A stretch of 64,000 nucleotides of DNA from Domibacillus enclensis. Lineage in GTDB: Bacteria > Bacillota > Bacilli > Bacillales > Domibacillaceae. This document shows positions 1-7,960 of the stretch, in pieces. Location of the stretch: the NCBI RefSeq assembly GCF_900156125.1, contig NZ_FTLX01000007.1, positions 167,323 through 231,322 of the forward strand. Reading direction: 5' to 3'. The translations under genes and the position numbers were made by a program. Under the pieces are notes generated by a model that was given only the letters and a program-made list of their open reading frames with translations, had not been told where the DNA came from and ran no database searches. Each line of letters begins with the position of its first letter. The stretch's first letter is position 1.

Positions 1-252
1 TTGTATTTGATCCCCTTCTTGATACTTGTCCATACTCGTCTTTTTAATGGCTTCAACCATTTCATTTTGCAGCTCTTCTGTTATATGCTGCTTATCTATG
101 TAGTAGTGGTAAAAGGTCGTCCGATTATAAAGTGCTCTCTTAACAATATCTGTTACTGTCACATGACTGTAGCCTTTTTCTTCAATTAATTCAATAAATG
201 CCGTCTTTAAGTGAGACTTTGTCCGTACTATTCGTCTGCTCTGGTTTTCCAT
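1..252 (-). CDS. TetR/AcrR-family regulator, N-terminal part (cut by window edge)
   Basis: The reading frame is open from an ATG at 252 down to the window edge, giving 84 residues with no stop. The start MENQSRRIVRTKSHLKTAF, followed by a VTVTDIVKRALYNRTTFYHYY segment split here as VTVTDIVKRA and NRTTFYHYY, is the classic TetR DNA-binding helix-turn-helix, in which residues about 28-47 read the operator. The ligand-binding C-terminal domain lies outside the window. The gene is divergent from the short-chain dehydrogenase at 478, and a perfect inverted repeat sits just upstream of its start, so autoregulation and control of the neighbour are likely (inference). Confidence 0.85.
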   Translation of the reverse strand, partial: MENQSRRIVRTKSHLKTAFIELIEEKGYSHVTVTDIVKRALYNRTTFYHYYIDKQHITEELQNEMVEAIKKTSMDKYQEGDQIQ

Positions 253-274
253 CCTCACCTGTCCCCCCATATCT

Positions 275-299
275 CCAACACTTTTCACCAAAGTGTTGG
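275..299. promoter_or_regulatory. Perfect 10-bp inverted repeat, likely TetR operator
   Basis: CCAACACTTT and AAAGTGTTGG are perfect complements separated by 5 bp, in the divergent region between the TetR-like gene and the SDR gene. Position, symmetry and length fit a TetR-family operator. Binding by the neighbouring regulator is inferred. Confidence 0.6.
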
Positions 300-477
300 A
301 ATACTCCACATATCGCTCTTTATTACTGATTGATCACTAAAAAAAGAAGCCTTACACTAATATTGTAAACGAATTCATAAACTGGCTGTATCATGAAGGA
401 TTGCTTCTACTCACCTATTTTATTATAAGTTGATAAGAGCGAGAATTCATGCGCCAGCTTCATAAGGAGTGGATATA

Positions 478-1260
478 ATGGGACGTTTCGAGTCAAAAGT
501 TGTATTAATTACTGGTGCAGGCTCTGGCCTTGGACGAGCTGCTGCGCTGCAAGTAGCAAAAGAAGGCGCTGCTCTGTCACTTGTAGATATCAACGCTGGT
601 GCTCTGGAAGATACAAAAGAAGAAGTTCTAGCAGCGGCACCGGAAACGGATATCTTATTGTTGGAAGCAAACGTAGCAGATGAATCTGCCGTTGAGCGTT
701 ACGTATCGGAAACTGTCGGCAAATTTGGCAAAATCGACAGCTTCTTTAACAACGCTGGCATTGAAGGAAAGCAAAACTTAACAGAAGACTTTACGGTGGA
801 TGAGTTTAATAAAGTCGTCACCATCAATTTGAACGGTGTATTTTATGGAATGAAGCATGTTCTTAAAGTCATGAAGAATCAGGGCTTCGGCTCGATCGTC
901 AACACCGCTTCCGTCGGCGGCATTCGTGGTGTGGGCAATCAGTCAGGCTACGCAGCAAGCAAACATGGTGTCGTCGGATTAACCCGTAATTCAGGCGTTG
1001 AATACGGTCAGTTTGGTGTCAGTGTAAAAGCGATCGCTCCAGGTGCAATCATGACACCTATGGTTGAGGGCTCTCTTCGTCAAATCGGCGGCGATAATTG
1101 GCAAGAGGTTGGAAAAGAATTTGTGAGCGTGAATCCGATGAAGCGCTTCGGGAAGCCTGAGGAAGTCGGCTACCTCGTTGCATTTCTCCTATCAACTCAG
1201 GCGGACTTCATCAATGCTGCAGTCGTACCGATCGACGGCGGACAATCCTATAAGTATTAA
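478..1260 (+). CDS. Short-chain dehydrogenase/reductase (SDR)
   Basis: A 260-residue classical SDR, an NAD(P)-dependent oxidoreductase expected in the cytosol. It has the cofactor motif TGAGSGLG near residue 13, the structural NNAG motif, and a catalytic Ser-Tyr-Lys set (NTAS...YAASK) followed by the PGAIMTPM segment. The ATG at 478 is chosen because AGGAG lies 8 bases upstream; an in-frame GTG at 469 would overlap that ribosome site. The gene is divergent from a TetR regulator and ends in a bidirectional terminator. The substrate cannot be told from sequence alone. Confidence 0.9.
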   Translation: MGRFESKVVLITGAGSGLGRAAALQVAKEGAALSLVDINAGALEDTKEEVLAAAPETDILLLEANVADESAVERYVSETVGKFGKIDSFFNNAGIEGKQNLTEDFTVDEFNKVVTINLNGVFYGMKHVLKVMKNQGFGSIVNTASVGGIRGVGNQSGYAASKHGVVGLTRNSGVEYGQFGVSVKAIAPGAIMTPMVEGSLRQIGGDNWQEVGKEFVSVNPMKRFGKPEEVGYLVAFLLSTQADFINAAVVPIDGGQSYKY

Positions 1261-1265
1261 CGCAA

Positions 1266-1307
1266 CAAAGCGGCAGCCATTACCCGGCCTGCCGCTTTGT
1301 TTTTGTT
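1266..1307. terminator. Bidirectional intrinsic terminator between SDR and YdcZ-like genes
   Basis: The 11-bp arms CAAAGCGGCAG and CTGCCGCTTTG (1266-1276 and 1289-1299) are followed by a T-rich run on the plus strand. The stem overlaps the last codons of the convergent minus-strand gene. Confidence 0.75.
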
Positions 1308-1759
1308 TCTGTATTTGGTTCCTTCGCGCCGCCAAGCTTGAATACAATAATTCCTGAGACAATGACTAGCACCCCAATCAACTGCTGCCATGTGAAAGGA
1401 ACCTTTTCCAGCCCCATCCAGCCGAATGTATCCCAGACGAGCGCAAAGCTAAGCTGGGAAATCATCATAATGGAAACGGCAAAAGTCGGGCCGAGCCGCT
1501 TCATGCCCTGCACAAGACAGGTGACCACCCCGACACCAATCAAGCCGCTGAACCAGAACCACATTTCCATCGGCTTTGGTGCGAATAATCCTGCTCCTTC
1601 AAAGACTAGACCCATCACAAGTGACGCCGCAAAGCCCATTCCGAGCACAAGCGCTGTTGTCGCCCAGGAGCCGGTCCGCTCATTCACCCGGCTGTTAAAT
1701 ACATTTTGCATGCCGACGAGCGCACCTGCCGCGACCGCGAAAAAAAGACCGATTGCCAT
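1280..1759 (-). CDS. YdcZ/DUF606-family small DMT transporter (copy 1)
   Basis: A 159-residue membrane protein with five hydrophobic segments, the usual size of the YdcZ (DUF606) branch of the drug/metabolite transporter superfamily. Family marks include the opening AVAAGALVGMQNVFNSRV and a GW[MF]G segment before the last helix. Members often occur as paired half-size proteins. It is the last gene of a minus-strand run, preceded by a Crp/Fnr-type regulator and another YdcZ-like gene, so the two may form one heteromeric transporter (inference). The substrate is unknown. The charged tail after residue 145 is probably cytosolic. Confidence 0.85.
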   Translation of the reverse strand: MAIGLFFAVAAGALVGMQNVFNSRVNERTGSWATTALVLGMGFAASLVMGLVFEGAGLFAPKPMEMWFWFSGLIGVGVVTCLVQGMKRLGPTFAVSIMMISQLSFALVWDTFGWMGLEKVPFTWQQLIGVLVIVSGIIVFKLGGAKEPNTETKTKRQAG

Positions 1760-1771
1760 GTGTACCCTCCT

Positions 1772-2458
1772 TCATTTTTCATAAATACTTTGTCCCGAAG
1801 CTTCATAAAGCCCTTCCCGGTCCTTCACAACAACTGAGCCTCTTTTTCGTTCGATCCAGCCATTTTCGCTAAACGACTGAAGTACCCGGTTCATGTGGCG
1901 GTAGCTCGTGCCGATCAAGTTGGCTGCATCCTTTAAGCTGGCCGTACTGAGCGTCTTTCGTTCCTCCGACGAAACCGACAGAAGATAGCTCGCCAGCCGG
2001 ACATCGACCGAATGCATTAAGTGAAAGCTTAAGGACGTCGACTTCACGTAAAACTTCCGTGCAATAATGTTCAGCATAAAGCGGAGAAACGGCGGATGCT
2101 CGTCTGCGTGCTGCTTCAGCCGCGTATGGTGAACACCGATCATCACAACCGGCGACACCGCTTCAACGGTGTTAATAATATCTGTTTCTTCAATATATTC
2201 AATATCGCCGATCACTTCCGGAGGCGTCTTAAAAGAAAGAATCAGCGTTTTCCCTTCAGCGGAATTCGTGTACACCTTTACCTTGCCTTTGACGAGAACA
2301 TACACATATTCCAGCGCCTGCCCCTGCACACAAATCCATTCGCCCGGCTCAAACAGGTAAAGTGATAGATAGGGCGCAAGCGACTTCGGAAAGACGTCCT
2401 CCATTTGATGAGCCCGGACGTATGCATTCAGCTGATCGCGATCCGCTAGTTCCTTCAT
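1772..2458 (-). CDS. Crp/Fnr-family transcription regulator (YeiL-like)
   Basis: A 228-residue protein with an N-terminal cyclic-nucleotide-binding-type beta barrel (about residues 20-130, including LFEPGEWICVQGQ) and a C-terminal winged helix (about 165-215, LKDAANLIGTSYRHMNRVLQ) that binds DNA. There is no Fnr-like N-terminal cysteine cluster. The ATG at 2458 is preferred over the ATG six bases upstream because the G-rich ribosome site (GGGGGA) abuts the first one but is well spaced for the second. It lies between two YdcZ-like transporter genes, 12 bp from the downstream one, and probably controls them. Confidence 0.85.
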   Translation of the reverse strand: MKELADRDQLNAYVRAHQMEDVFPKSLAPYLSLYLFEPGEWICVQGQALEYVYVLVKGKVKVYTNSAEGKTLILSFKTPPEVIGDIEYIEETDIINTVEAVSPVVMIGVHHTRLKQHADEHPPFLRFMLNIIARKFYVKSTSLSFHLMHSVDVRLASYLLSVSSEERKTLSTASLKDAANLIGTSYRHMNRVLQSFSENGWIERKRGSVVVKDREGLYEASGQSIYEK

Positions 2459-2476
2459 ACTCATTCCCCCAGCCGG

Positions 2477-2902
2477 TTACATTTTTAACATGACAACACC
2501 TGCTGCCATGAGCAGGATGCCAATGATTTGCGGAAGCCGGATCTTCTGTTTTTTCACGCCGAACCAGCCCATTCCGTCAATCACAAAGGTGAAAAGCAGC
2601 TGCGCAATGAGCAGCGATGCAATCGTCAATGTCACGCCCACATGCTGAATGGCGGTGACGTTGCTGAAGATCACAAATGCAGCCAGCCCGCCGCCCATTA
2701 AATAAAGCGGATGCACCTGCTTTAACTGTACCGCCGTGCCATCCCGCACAAACAAAAAAATAAGCATAGCGGCCACAAAGCCCGTCAGCTGGGTGAGTGT
2801 GGCAGCCTGCCACGTCCCGATCGCGTCACTGATCCGGGCATTCGCCACCCCCTGCAGCGTAATAAATGCGCCCGCTAAAAAAGCAAATACAATGCCTTTC
2901 AT
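2477..2902 (-). CDS. YdcZ/DUF606-family small DMT transporter (copy 2)
   Basis: A 141-residue, almost wholly hydrophobic protein of the YdcZ family, with FAFLAGAFITLQGVANARI at the start and the GMGWFGVKKQ element before the last helix. It is first in the three-gene minus-strand cluster with the Crp/Fnr-like gene and YdcZ copy 1. Two different half-size members in one cluster suggest a heterodimer, as in paired small drug-resistance-type transporters (family knowledge; not shown here). The substrate is unknown. Confidence 0.85.
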   Translation of the reverse strand: MKGIVFAFLAGAFITLQGVANARISDAIGTWQAATLTQLTGFVAAMLIFLFVRDGTAVQLKQVHPLYLMGGGLAAFVIFSNVTAIQHVGVTLTIASLLIAQLLFTFVIDGMGWFGVKKQKIRLPQIIGILLMAAGVVMLKM

Positions 2903-3030
2903 CTGTTATTCTCCTCAATTATTCATTTCTTACTATTAAAAAGCAAACTGTGCATCGTTGAAAAGGACATATGTCCCAAATAAAAAAAGAATTTTTTTAT
3001 TACATTTTTTCACAAACTCTCAAGAAATTC

Positions 3031-3061
3031 TTGACCTTCACGCAGCGTCAGCCTTTAAGAT
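3031..3061 (+). promoter_or_regulatory. MerR-type promoter with 19-bp spacer
   Basis: TTGACC (3031-3036) and TAAGAT (3056-3061) are 19 bp apart, with ACGCAGCGT symmetry in the spacer. Over-long 19-bp spacers are the hallmark of promoters that MerR-family activators untwist. It lies just upstream of the MerR-like gene, so autoactivation is likely. Confidence 0.65.
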
Positions 3062-3083
3062 AAGAGCATCAGGAGGGCTGCTT

Positions 3084-3851
3084 ATGGAATATACCATTAA
3101 AAAGCTGGCGCAGCTGTCCGGCGTCACAGTCCGGACTTTGCGCTATTACGATCAGATCGGGCTATTAAAGCCGGCAAGGATCAATTCATCCGGCTACCGC
3201 ATTTACGGAGAAGCGGGGGTCGACCGGCTTCAGCACATTTTGTTTTACCGGGAGCTGGAGGTTCCATTGGAAAGCATTCAAGTGATACTGGATGACCCGG
3301 CCTTCGACAAAACCGCAGCGTTACAATCTCATTACACGAAGCTGCAGCAAAAGCGCGACCGCCTTGACACCATTTTAGCGACCATCGAAAAAACCATAGC
3401 CTATCAGGAAAGAGGGATACCGATGCAGGACAACGAAAAATTTAACGGCATGAAAGAAAAAATGATTGAGGAAAATGAACGGACCTATGGAGCTGACATT
3501 CGCGAAAAGTATGGCGACGAGGTCATCAATGCCAGCAATACGAAGCTAAGGGGCTTGTCTCAGGAAAAATATGAGGCGATGCAGGCACTGGAGCATAACC
3601 TTCTTTCTCTGCTTCAACAAGCTTACGCAACAGGTGATCCCTCTTCAGAAGACGCACAAGAACTTGCCGCCAGGCACAAGGAGTGGCTTCTGTATTCATG
3701 GCCAAGCTACTCAAAAAAAGCACATGCCGGTCTTGCAGAAATGTATGTGGCGGACGAACGGTTCACCGCGTATTACGATCAGCACGTCAAAGGCGGAACG
3801 GCATTTCTGCGGGACGCGATTCTCATTTACACAGGCGTTTCCAGCGACTAA
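3084..3851 (+). CDS. MerR-family activator with TipAS-type ligand domain
   Basis: A 255-residue protein. Residues 1-70 are a MerR winged helix (YTIKKLAQLSGVTVRTLRYY, DQIGLLKPARI, GYRIYGEAGVDRLQ), followed by a dimerising coiled coil to about residue 110. The C-terminal part is a TipAS-like domain (GADIREKYGDE, YVADERFTAYYDQH, G-TAFLRDAI), which in TipA and Mta relatives binds drugs or other ligands. The ATG at 3084 follows AGGAGG, and a 19-bp-spaced promoter lies directly upstream. Its target is probably itself and a multidrug-type function elsewhere (inference). Confidence 0.9.
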   Translation: MEYTIKKLAQLSGVTVRTLRYYDQIGLLKPARINSSGYRIYGEAGVDRLQHILFYRELEVPLESIQVILDDPAFDKTAALQSHYTKLQQKRDRLDTILATIEKTIAYQERGIPMQDNEKFNGMKEKMIEENERTYGADIREKYGDEVINASNTKLRGLSQEKYEAMQALEHNLLSLLQQAYATGDPSSEDAQELAARHKEWLLYSWPSYSKKAHAGLAEMYVADERFTAYYDQHVKGGTAFLRDAILIYTGVSSD

Positions 3852-3855
3852 AGAC

Positions 3856-3891
3856 GAAGAAAAGAGGCGCTTTAAGCCGCCTCTTTTCTTC
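3856..3891 (+). terminator. Intrinsic terminator after the MerR-like gene
   Basis: Perfect 14-bp arms (GAAGAAAAGAGGCG at 3856-3869 and its complement at 3878-3891) with an 8-base loop. It may serve both converging genes. Confidence 0.7.
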
Positions 3892-3945
3892 TATATTCCC
3901 ATCTCTTCAGATGCTCCATTATATGAAACATTGAACTGAAAATGC

Positions 3946-4470
3946 TTAGATTGATTTAGACTGAAGCTTTGCCAGCAATTGATCGAGGTGCTCAAGCTGA
4001 GAGGAGAACCCCTGAACCATGCCCATATCCATCACTTGCTGAAGTGCCTCCTCTGAAGCGTAGCGGGACCGAAAGATCAGCTTCGTCTCCTCTCCGATTT
4101 CTTCAAACAGGATGGTGCTGTGTGTCGACGGCATTTCCTTGCTTTCTGACCCTTGTTCATCTGAAAAATAATCAGTGTATACGATTTTTTCAGGTGGAAC
4201 TATTTCATGGAAAACCCCTTTTCCCCAGGACTCCATCCCGTAGAAATCCCCCTGGTCCTTATCTGTACAGCGCATGCAATAGTGCCAAACGCCTCCGGGC
4301 TTAAACTCAAATTGACGATTTTCCGTTTCCCAGCCTGCTGGCCCCCACCAGGCTTCTACATGATCTGAAGATGAAAAAACCTGAAAGACAAGATCACGGG
4401 GTGCTGCTACGATTCTTTCCATAATCAGGTCGCTGCCTTCTACCTTCACCATTACCGTTTGATCCGACAC
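3946..4470 (-). CDS. SRPBCC-fold protein (AHSA1-like)
   Basis: About 174 residues of the SRPBCC/Bet v1-like fold, AHSA1 branch. Marks are the opening ERIVAAPRDLVFQVFSSSDHV, then WWGPAGWETENRQFEFKPGG, and a helix near the C terminus (GFSSQLEHLDQLLAKL). Such proteins bind hydrophobic ligands and often act beside a regulator; the precise role is unknown. A GTG at 4470 has AGGAGG seven bases upstream, whereas the ATG at 4476 is only one base from it, so the GTG is preferred. It is a single-gene unit on the minus strand. Confidence 0.8.
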   Translation of the reverse strand: MSDQTVMVKVEGSDLIMERIVAAPRDLVFQVFSSSDHVEAWWGPAGWETENRQFEFKPGGVWHYCMRCTDKDQGDFYGMESWGKGVFHEIVPPEKIVYTDYFSDEQGSESKEMPSTHSTILFEEIGEETKLIFRSRYASEEALQQVMDMGMVQGFSSQLEHLDQLLAKLQSKSI

Positions 4471-4611
4471 AATCATTCCTCCTCATGAATAGATACTTTA
4501 TCTATTCGCCGTTTCCTCGCCTTCTTCCTTTCGCAGAAGCGTCTTTCTTTCCCATTATGGTAAACTGAAAAAAGTGTTCTTTTGCCAATTAAAACAAAGA
4601 AGGAGAAAAAC

Positions 4612-5472
4612 GTGAAGAAAAACAAAACATTTGAAACCGTACGGAAAGTGATCATGATTGTACTCGGGGCCGTCATTGCCGCTTACGGCCTGGAAGCGGT
4701 TCTTATTCCAAACAGCGTCATTGATGGCGGCGTGACGGGCATCAGCATTATGGGGTCCTACGTATTCGGGCTTCCACTGGGTGTTTTACTGTTCATTTTA
4801 AATCTGCCGTTTGTGTACCTCGGCTACAAGCAGGTCGGAAAAACTTTCGCGATTATGAGCATCGTCGGCATCGCGGCCCTTTCGATTTCGACCGTTCTGC
4901 TGCACCATGTCACCATTATTTTAGGCCCGGAAGACCCGCTCCTGATTGTGCTGGCAGGCGGTATATTTCTCGGTGTCGGCATCGGTATTGTACTCCGTAA
5001 CGGCGGCGCGCTGGACGGATCGGAAGTATTGGCTGTGCTGCTTTCGCGCAAAATCCCTTTTTCCGTCGGAGACATTATTTTATTCCTAAATGCCTTTATT
5101 TTTATCGGCGCCAGCTTTATTTACGGCCTTGAAAGTGCCCTTTATTCCGCTATTACCTACTACATCGCGAAAAACGTTATCGACATTATTCAAGTCGGGC
5201 TGGAAAAATCGAAATCGGTGCAGGTGGTCAGCGCAAAATCTGCTCAAATCGGTGAGGCCATTGGCGCACGCTTAGGACGCGGAGTTACATTCACGCAAGG
5301 GCGCGGCGGCTTTTCCAACGAACCGACAGATATTTTGCACTGCGTTATTAACCGCATGGAAGAAAACAAACTCGTCTCGATCATTAAAGAGCATGATGAG
5401 AATGCCTTTGTGGTCATCTCTGACGTATCCGAAGTACGCGGCGGCAACTTTAAAAAGCGTGACATTCACTAA
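4612..5472 (+). CDS. YitT-family membrane protein (DUF161 + DUF2179)
   Basis: A 286-residue protein with five or six hydrophobic segments (residues about 10-185, with the family stretch LIPNSVIDGGVTGISI) and a C-terminal soluble DUF2179 domain (about 205-280, ending in VSEVRGGNFKKR). This is the standard YitT architecture; the function of the family is not settled. The GTG at 4612 follows AAGGAG with good spacing; no good ribosome site serves the upstream ATG. Confidence 0.85.
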   Translation: MKKNKTFETVRKVIMIVLGAVIAAYGLEAVLIPNSVIDGGVTGISIMGSYVFGLPLGVLLFILNLPFVYLGYKQVGKTFAIMSIVGIAALSISTVLLHHVTIILGPEDPLLIVLAGGIFLGVGIGIVLRNGGALDGSEVLAVLLSRKIPFSVGDIILFLNAFIFIGASFIYGLESALYSAITYYIAKNVIDIIQVGLEKSKSVQVVSAKSAQIGEAIGARLGRGVTFTQGRGGFSNEPTDILHCVINRMEENKLVSIIKEHDENAFVVISDVSEVRGGNFKKRDIH

Positions 5473-5536
5473 CGAATTTTTTCTTGTTTAAGGAAACTTT
5501 TTTAAAGGAAAAGAAGTATACAGAAGCAAGGAGTGG

Positions 5537-5965
5537 ATGATGATGTGGTTGAAAAAAAAGAAAAAAGAAGAATTCGAACAGCAAATCGAAGGAAAAGAGC
5601 AGCACTATACAGATGAAAAATTCACGAATAAGCTGACCGCATCCGGCAGCAATCTCGGACAAAAAGCCGTATATGCCGCGCTGCTTTTATTTGAAGCATT
5701 AAAAAGCTCGAAGCTGCCGACAAAAACGCGGCTGACCATTCTCGGCGCACTCGGCTATTTGATCCTGCCGGCGGATGCTGTGCCAGACTTTCTGCCGGCC
5801 GTCGGTCTTGTTGATGACGCCGCGATTATTGTGACCGCGCTCGTCACAGTCTACAATATGATTGATGACGATATGCGACGCGCTGCCCGCGACCGGATGA
5901 AAAGCTGGTTCGGCGACCGGTATGACGCTGGACAAGCAGAAAAAGAGCTTGATCAGTCTTTATGA
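5537..5965 (+). CDS. YkvA/DUF1232-family protein
   Basis: About 142 residues: a highly charged N terminus, then the DUF1232 core LGALGYLILPADAVPDFLPA and VGLVDDAAII, which is a short hydrophobic, probably membrane-associated segment. Function is unknown in the family. Three consecutive ATGs follow AAGGAG; the second or third has the better spacing, so the true protein may be one or two residues shorter. It ends in a perfect palindromic terminator and lies 64 bp after the YitT-like gene. Confidence 0.8.
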   Translation: MMMWLKKKKKEEFEQQIEGKEQHYTDEKFTNKLTASGSNLGQKAVYAALLLFEALKSSKLPTKTRLTILGALGYLILPADAVPDFLPAVGLVDDAAIIVTALVTVYNMIDDDMRRAARDRMKSWFGDRYDAGQAEKELDQSL

Positions 5966-5966
5966 C

Positions 5967-5994
5967 AAAAAGAGAGGCGGCCGCCTCTCTTTTT
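5967..5994. terminator. Palindromic bidirectional terminator
   Basis: A 28-bp perfect palindrome centred on GGCGGCCGCC, flanked by A and T runs, lies between the converging YkvA-like and DUF2812 genes. Confidence 0.7.
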
Positions 5995-6517
5995 ATTTTT
6001 GAAGCTTGCTCAGCTTAAATGTATAGCCGAGATAAGGAAGACCGGTGAACACGAGGGCAATGAGTGAGAAAACAAGCAGGATAGAGACCACACCCTCTGC
6101 CAGACCGCCAATACCCCATTGGCTCATCCACCATAATACTAGTGTGAACAATAAAGCCACGACCGCGCTTTTGCCCATCAAACGCTGCTCGGACCGATAC
6201 TTTTCGACCATCGTCTCGATGTCAGAGTAGATAGGCGCTACGTCTTCCGGTGCACTAAAAAGATGAATGGAGTCGCCTGCTGAACCTTCATGCGTCCAGC
6301 CCGCTTCTTCAAAATAAGCGAAATAATCTCGATCCGGCTGCTTCCGGTAGTCAATCGCGTATTGCAAGTGTGCCGGCTCCCCTTTACGGAGTGTGTAACC
6401 CATAGGAGAAAATTTCTCAAACAGCCATCCTTTCTGTGCAAGTGAAGCCAATCTCTTCATATCCCTTTCTTCATCAAACGCCAGGCCGCCGCTCATCACA
6501 TACTTTGTTTGTTTCAT
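5993..6517 (-). CDS. DUF2812-domain membrane protein
   Basis: A 174-residue protein with an N-terminal soluble DUF2812 domain (residues 1-105; GYTLRKGEPAHLQYAIDY, YFEEAGWTHEG) and two C-terminal membrane helices (about 115-135 and 140-165). The ATG at 6517 overlaps the stop of the PadR gene as ATGA, so the two are translationally coupled; an upstream in-frame start inside padR is not needed. DUF2812 proteins are commonly paired with PadR regulators. Their function is unknown, but the pair is typically stress- or envelope-responsive (family knowledge). Confidence 0.85.
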   Translation of the reverse strand: MKQTKYVMSGGLAFDEERDMKRLASLAQKGWLFEKFSPMGYTLRKGEPAHLQYAIDYRKQPDRDYFAYFEEAGWTHEGSAGDSIHLFSAPEDVAPIYSDIETMVEKYRSEQRLMGKSAVVALLFTLVLWWMSQWGIGGLAEGVVSILLVFSLIALVFTGLPYLGYTFKLSKLQK

Positions 6518-6855
6518 TTTGATTCGTCCCCTTCCCATTTTAAAATTCCTCTGGCATGCTGAATCATTTTTTCTCGTCTTTGAATGTCCTTTTTCAACAG
6601 ATTAAGTCCTTTTTGTGTGGCAATGTACGTTTTCTTTTTGTCCTGATCCTCACCGAGCTGTTCAATCAACTCCGCTTTCAGCAACTTTTTAATCGTGGTG
6701 TACATGGAAGCCGGTCCAATTGCAACCTGCCGATCCGTCAGCTCTTCAATCGTCTTCATAATTAAATAGCCATGACGCGCTTCCACTAACGAAAGTAAAA
6801 TGTAATAGGACGTATCGGTCAGTTCACCAGATTCCAGCGCATCTTGTCTTGCCAT
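6514..6855 (-). CDS. PadR-family transcription regulator
   Basis: A 113-residue PadR-type winged helix (residues about 15-85: LTDTSYYILLSLVEARHGYL, IGPASMYTTIKKLLKAELIE) with a short C-terminal dimerisation helix, the size of the PadR-s2 subgroup. It is first in a two-gene operon with the overlapping DUF2812 gene. A 19-bp perfect inverted repeat immediately upstream is its probable operator, so the operon should be autorepressed. Confidence 0.9.
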   Translation of the reverse strand: MARQDALESGELTDTSYYILLSLVEARHGYLIMKTIEELTDRQVAIGPASMYTTIKKLLKAELIEQLGEDQDKKKTYIATQKGLNLLKKDIQRREKMIQHARGILKWEGDESK

Positions 6856-6873
6856 ACTCCTAGCCCCCTTTTT

Positions 6874-6922
6874 ATATCATTTAACGATATATCATTAAAT
6901 ATAATATATCGTTAAATGATAT
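6874..6922. promoter_or_regulatory. PadR operator: 19-bp perfect inverted repeat
   Basis: ATATCATTTAACGATATAT at 6874-6892 is exactly complementary to 6904-6922, with 11 bp between. It covers the padR promoter region and contains the ATATC...GATAT core common in PadR-type operators. Confidence 0.75.
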
Positions 6923-6939
6923 AACTGTCAATAAAAAAA

Positions 6940-6964
6940 CCACTGACGCTAAAATAGTCAGTGG
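6940..6964 (-). terminator. Intrinsic terminator of the AraC-like gene
   Basis: CCACTGA and TCAGTGG arms (6940-6946, 6958-6964) are followed on the minus strand by a run of seven T. Confidence 0.75.
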
Positions 6965-6973
6965 CCCCTTCAT

Positions 6974-7858
6974 TTACTCGCTAAAATCCAGATTAACCGG
7001 CTGCTCCGGGAGCAGGTTTTCTTGCAGCATGTTGGTCACAGCCGTTTTTTCATCCACAATGTCAAAACAAAAGCCATCCGCCCATACGCTGCCGCTGCCA
7101 ATCAAAAGAACGCCAAAGTGGATAGACTCACTTTCCTCCGGCACATCCAGCACGATCATATAATAATTCCAATCCGTGGTCCCGCTAATCGAGCGGCTGT
7201 CCATGTTGTCGAATTGGAGAGAGTCACCTGCCGAATTGTCGACACGCATCCATGCGCCACACTTAAAGGCATCCTCTGTTTTTAAGTAACAGAAAAGCTT
7301 CAGACGCTTGCCCTTGAATTCCTTTGCCTGAAACCCTTGCATCATAGTACCGAATTGCTGCTCATTTGCTTCTTTTCTTCCATGAAGCAAACCTGAACCA
7401 GTTCCCGTGTGGAATACCGTTGTATCTAGTGTCAGTTCATACAGCTCTGGATTCGACCCACTTAAGCTCCACCCAGCTACCTGCTCCGTTGTTTTCATCT
7501 TCTCCTTCTCCTCCATTCTGATATCCTTCATCCATTTTCGATACTTCCCAGGCGGTAGACTGTACTGCTCTTTAAATGCTCTCGTAAATGCCTCCTGCGA
7601 TTGAAACTGAAACAAAAAAGCAATCGTTAAGATCGATTCATCCGTATGAAGCAGCCAGGCTGCGGCTGTAGCCAGACGGCGTGTTCGAATGTATTCTCCA
7701 ATGGATTTTCCTGTTTCCTGCTTGAAAATCCGAAGCAGATGATATTTGGAATAACCTGCGGCACACGGAAGCTCAGCCAGCCGGCATTCTTCTGTTAAAC
7801 GTTCTTCGATAAACGTAATCGCCCTTTGTGTTGCTTCACTATAATGCACTCCGCTCAC
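6974..7858 (-). CDS. AraC-family regulator with C-terminal sensing domain
   Basis: A 294-residue protein. The N-terminal 105 residues are the double helix-turn-helix of AraC proteins (CRLAELPCAAGYSKYHLLRI; FQFQSQEAFTRAFKEQY, SLPPGKYRKW). The rest (about 125-290) is a beta-rich domain (KGKRLKLFCYLKTEDAFKCG, GAWMRVDN, WADGFCFDIV) resembling a jelly-roll ligand-binding domain. DNA-binding first, sensor last is the SoxS/Rob-like order. The ligand is unknown. It is a single-gene unit with its own terminator. Confidence 0.85.
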   Translation of the reverse strand: MSGVHYSEATQRAITFIEERLTEECRLAELPCAAGYSKYHLLRIFKQETGKSIGEYIRTRRLATAAAWLLHTDESILTIAFLFQFQSQEAFTRAFKEQYSLPPGKYRKWMKDIRMEEKEKMKTTEQVAGWSLSGSNPELYELTLDTTVFHTGTGSGLLHGRKEANEQQFGTMMQGFQAKEFKGKRLKLFCYLKTEDAFKCGAWMRVDNSAGDSLQFDNMDSRSISGTTDWNYYMIVLDVPEESESIHFGVLLIGSGSVWADGFCFDIVDEKTAVTNMLQENLLPEQPVNLDFSE

Positions 7859-7938
7859 CTCTCTTTTATCCTACCAAGTTTCCTGCGCCTTTTTTTGATC
7901 AAGATTGCGAAATGTACTTGAAACAAATTCATTTACAT

Positions 7939-7954
7939 ATCGAGATTTATCGAT
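7939..7954. promoter_or_regulatory. Candidate ArsR-type operator, site 1
   Basis: ATCGAGATTTATCGAT lies directly upstream of the ArsR-like start. A near-identical motif, inverted, recurs before the following transporter genes (8307-8321), which supports a shared operator. Confidence 0.5.
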
Positions 7955-7960
7955 TAGTAT

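Noticed and set aside
1..189. Plus-strand reading at the window start
   Set aside because: It is antisense to the TetR-like gene, whose protein is clear on the minus strand.
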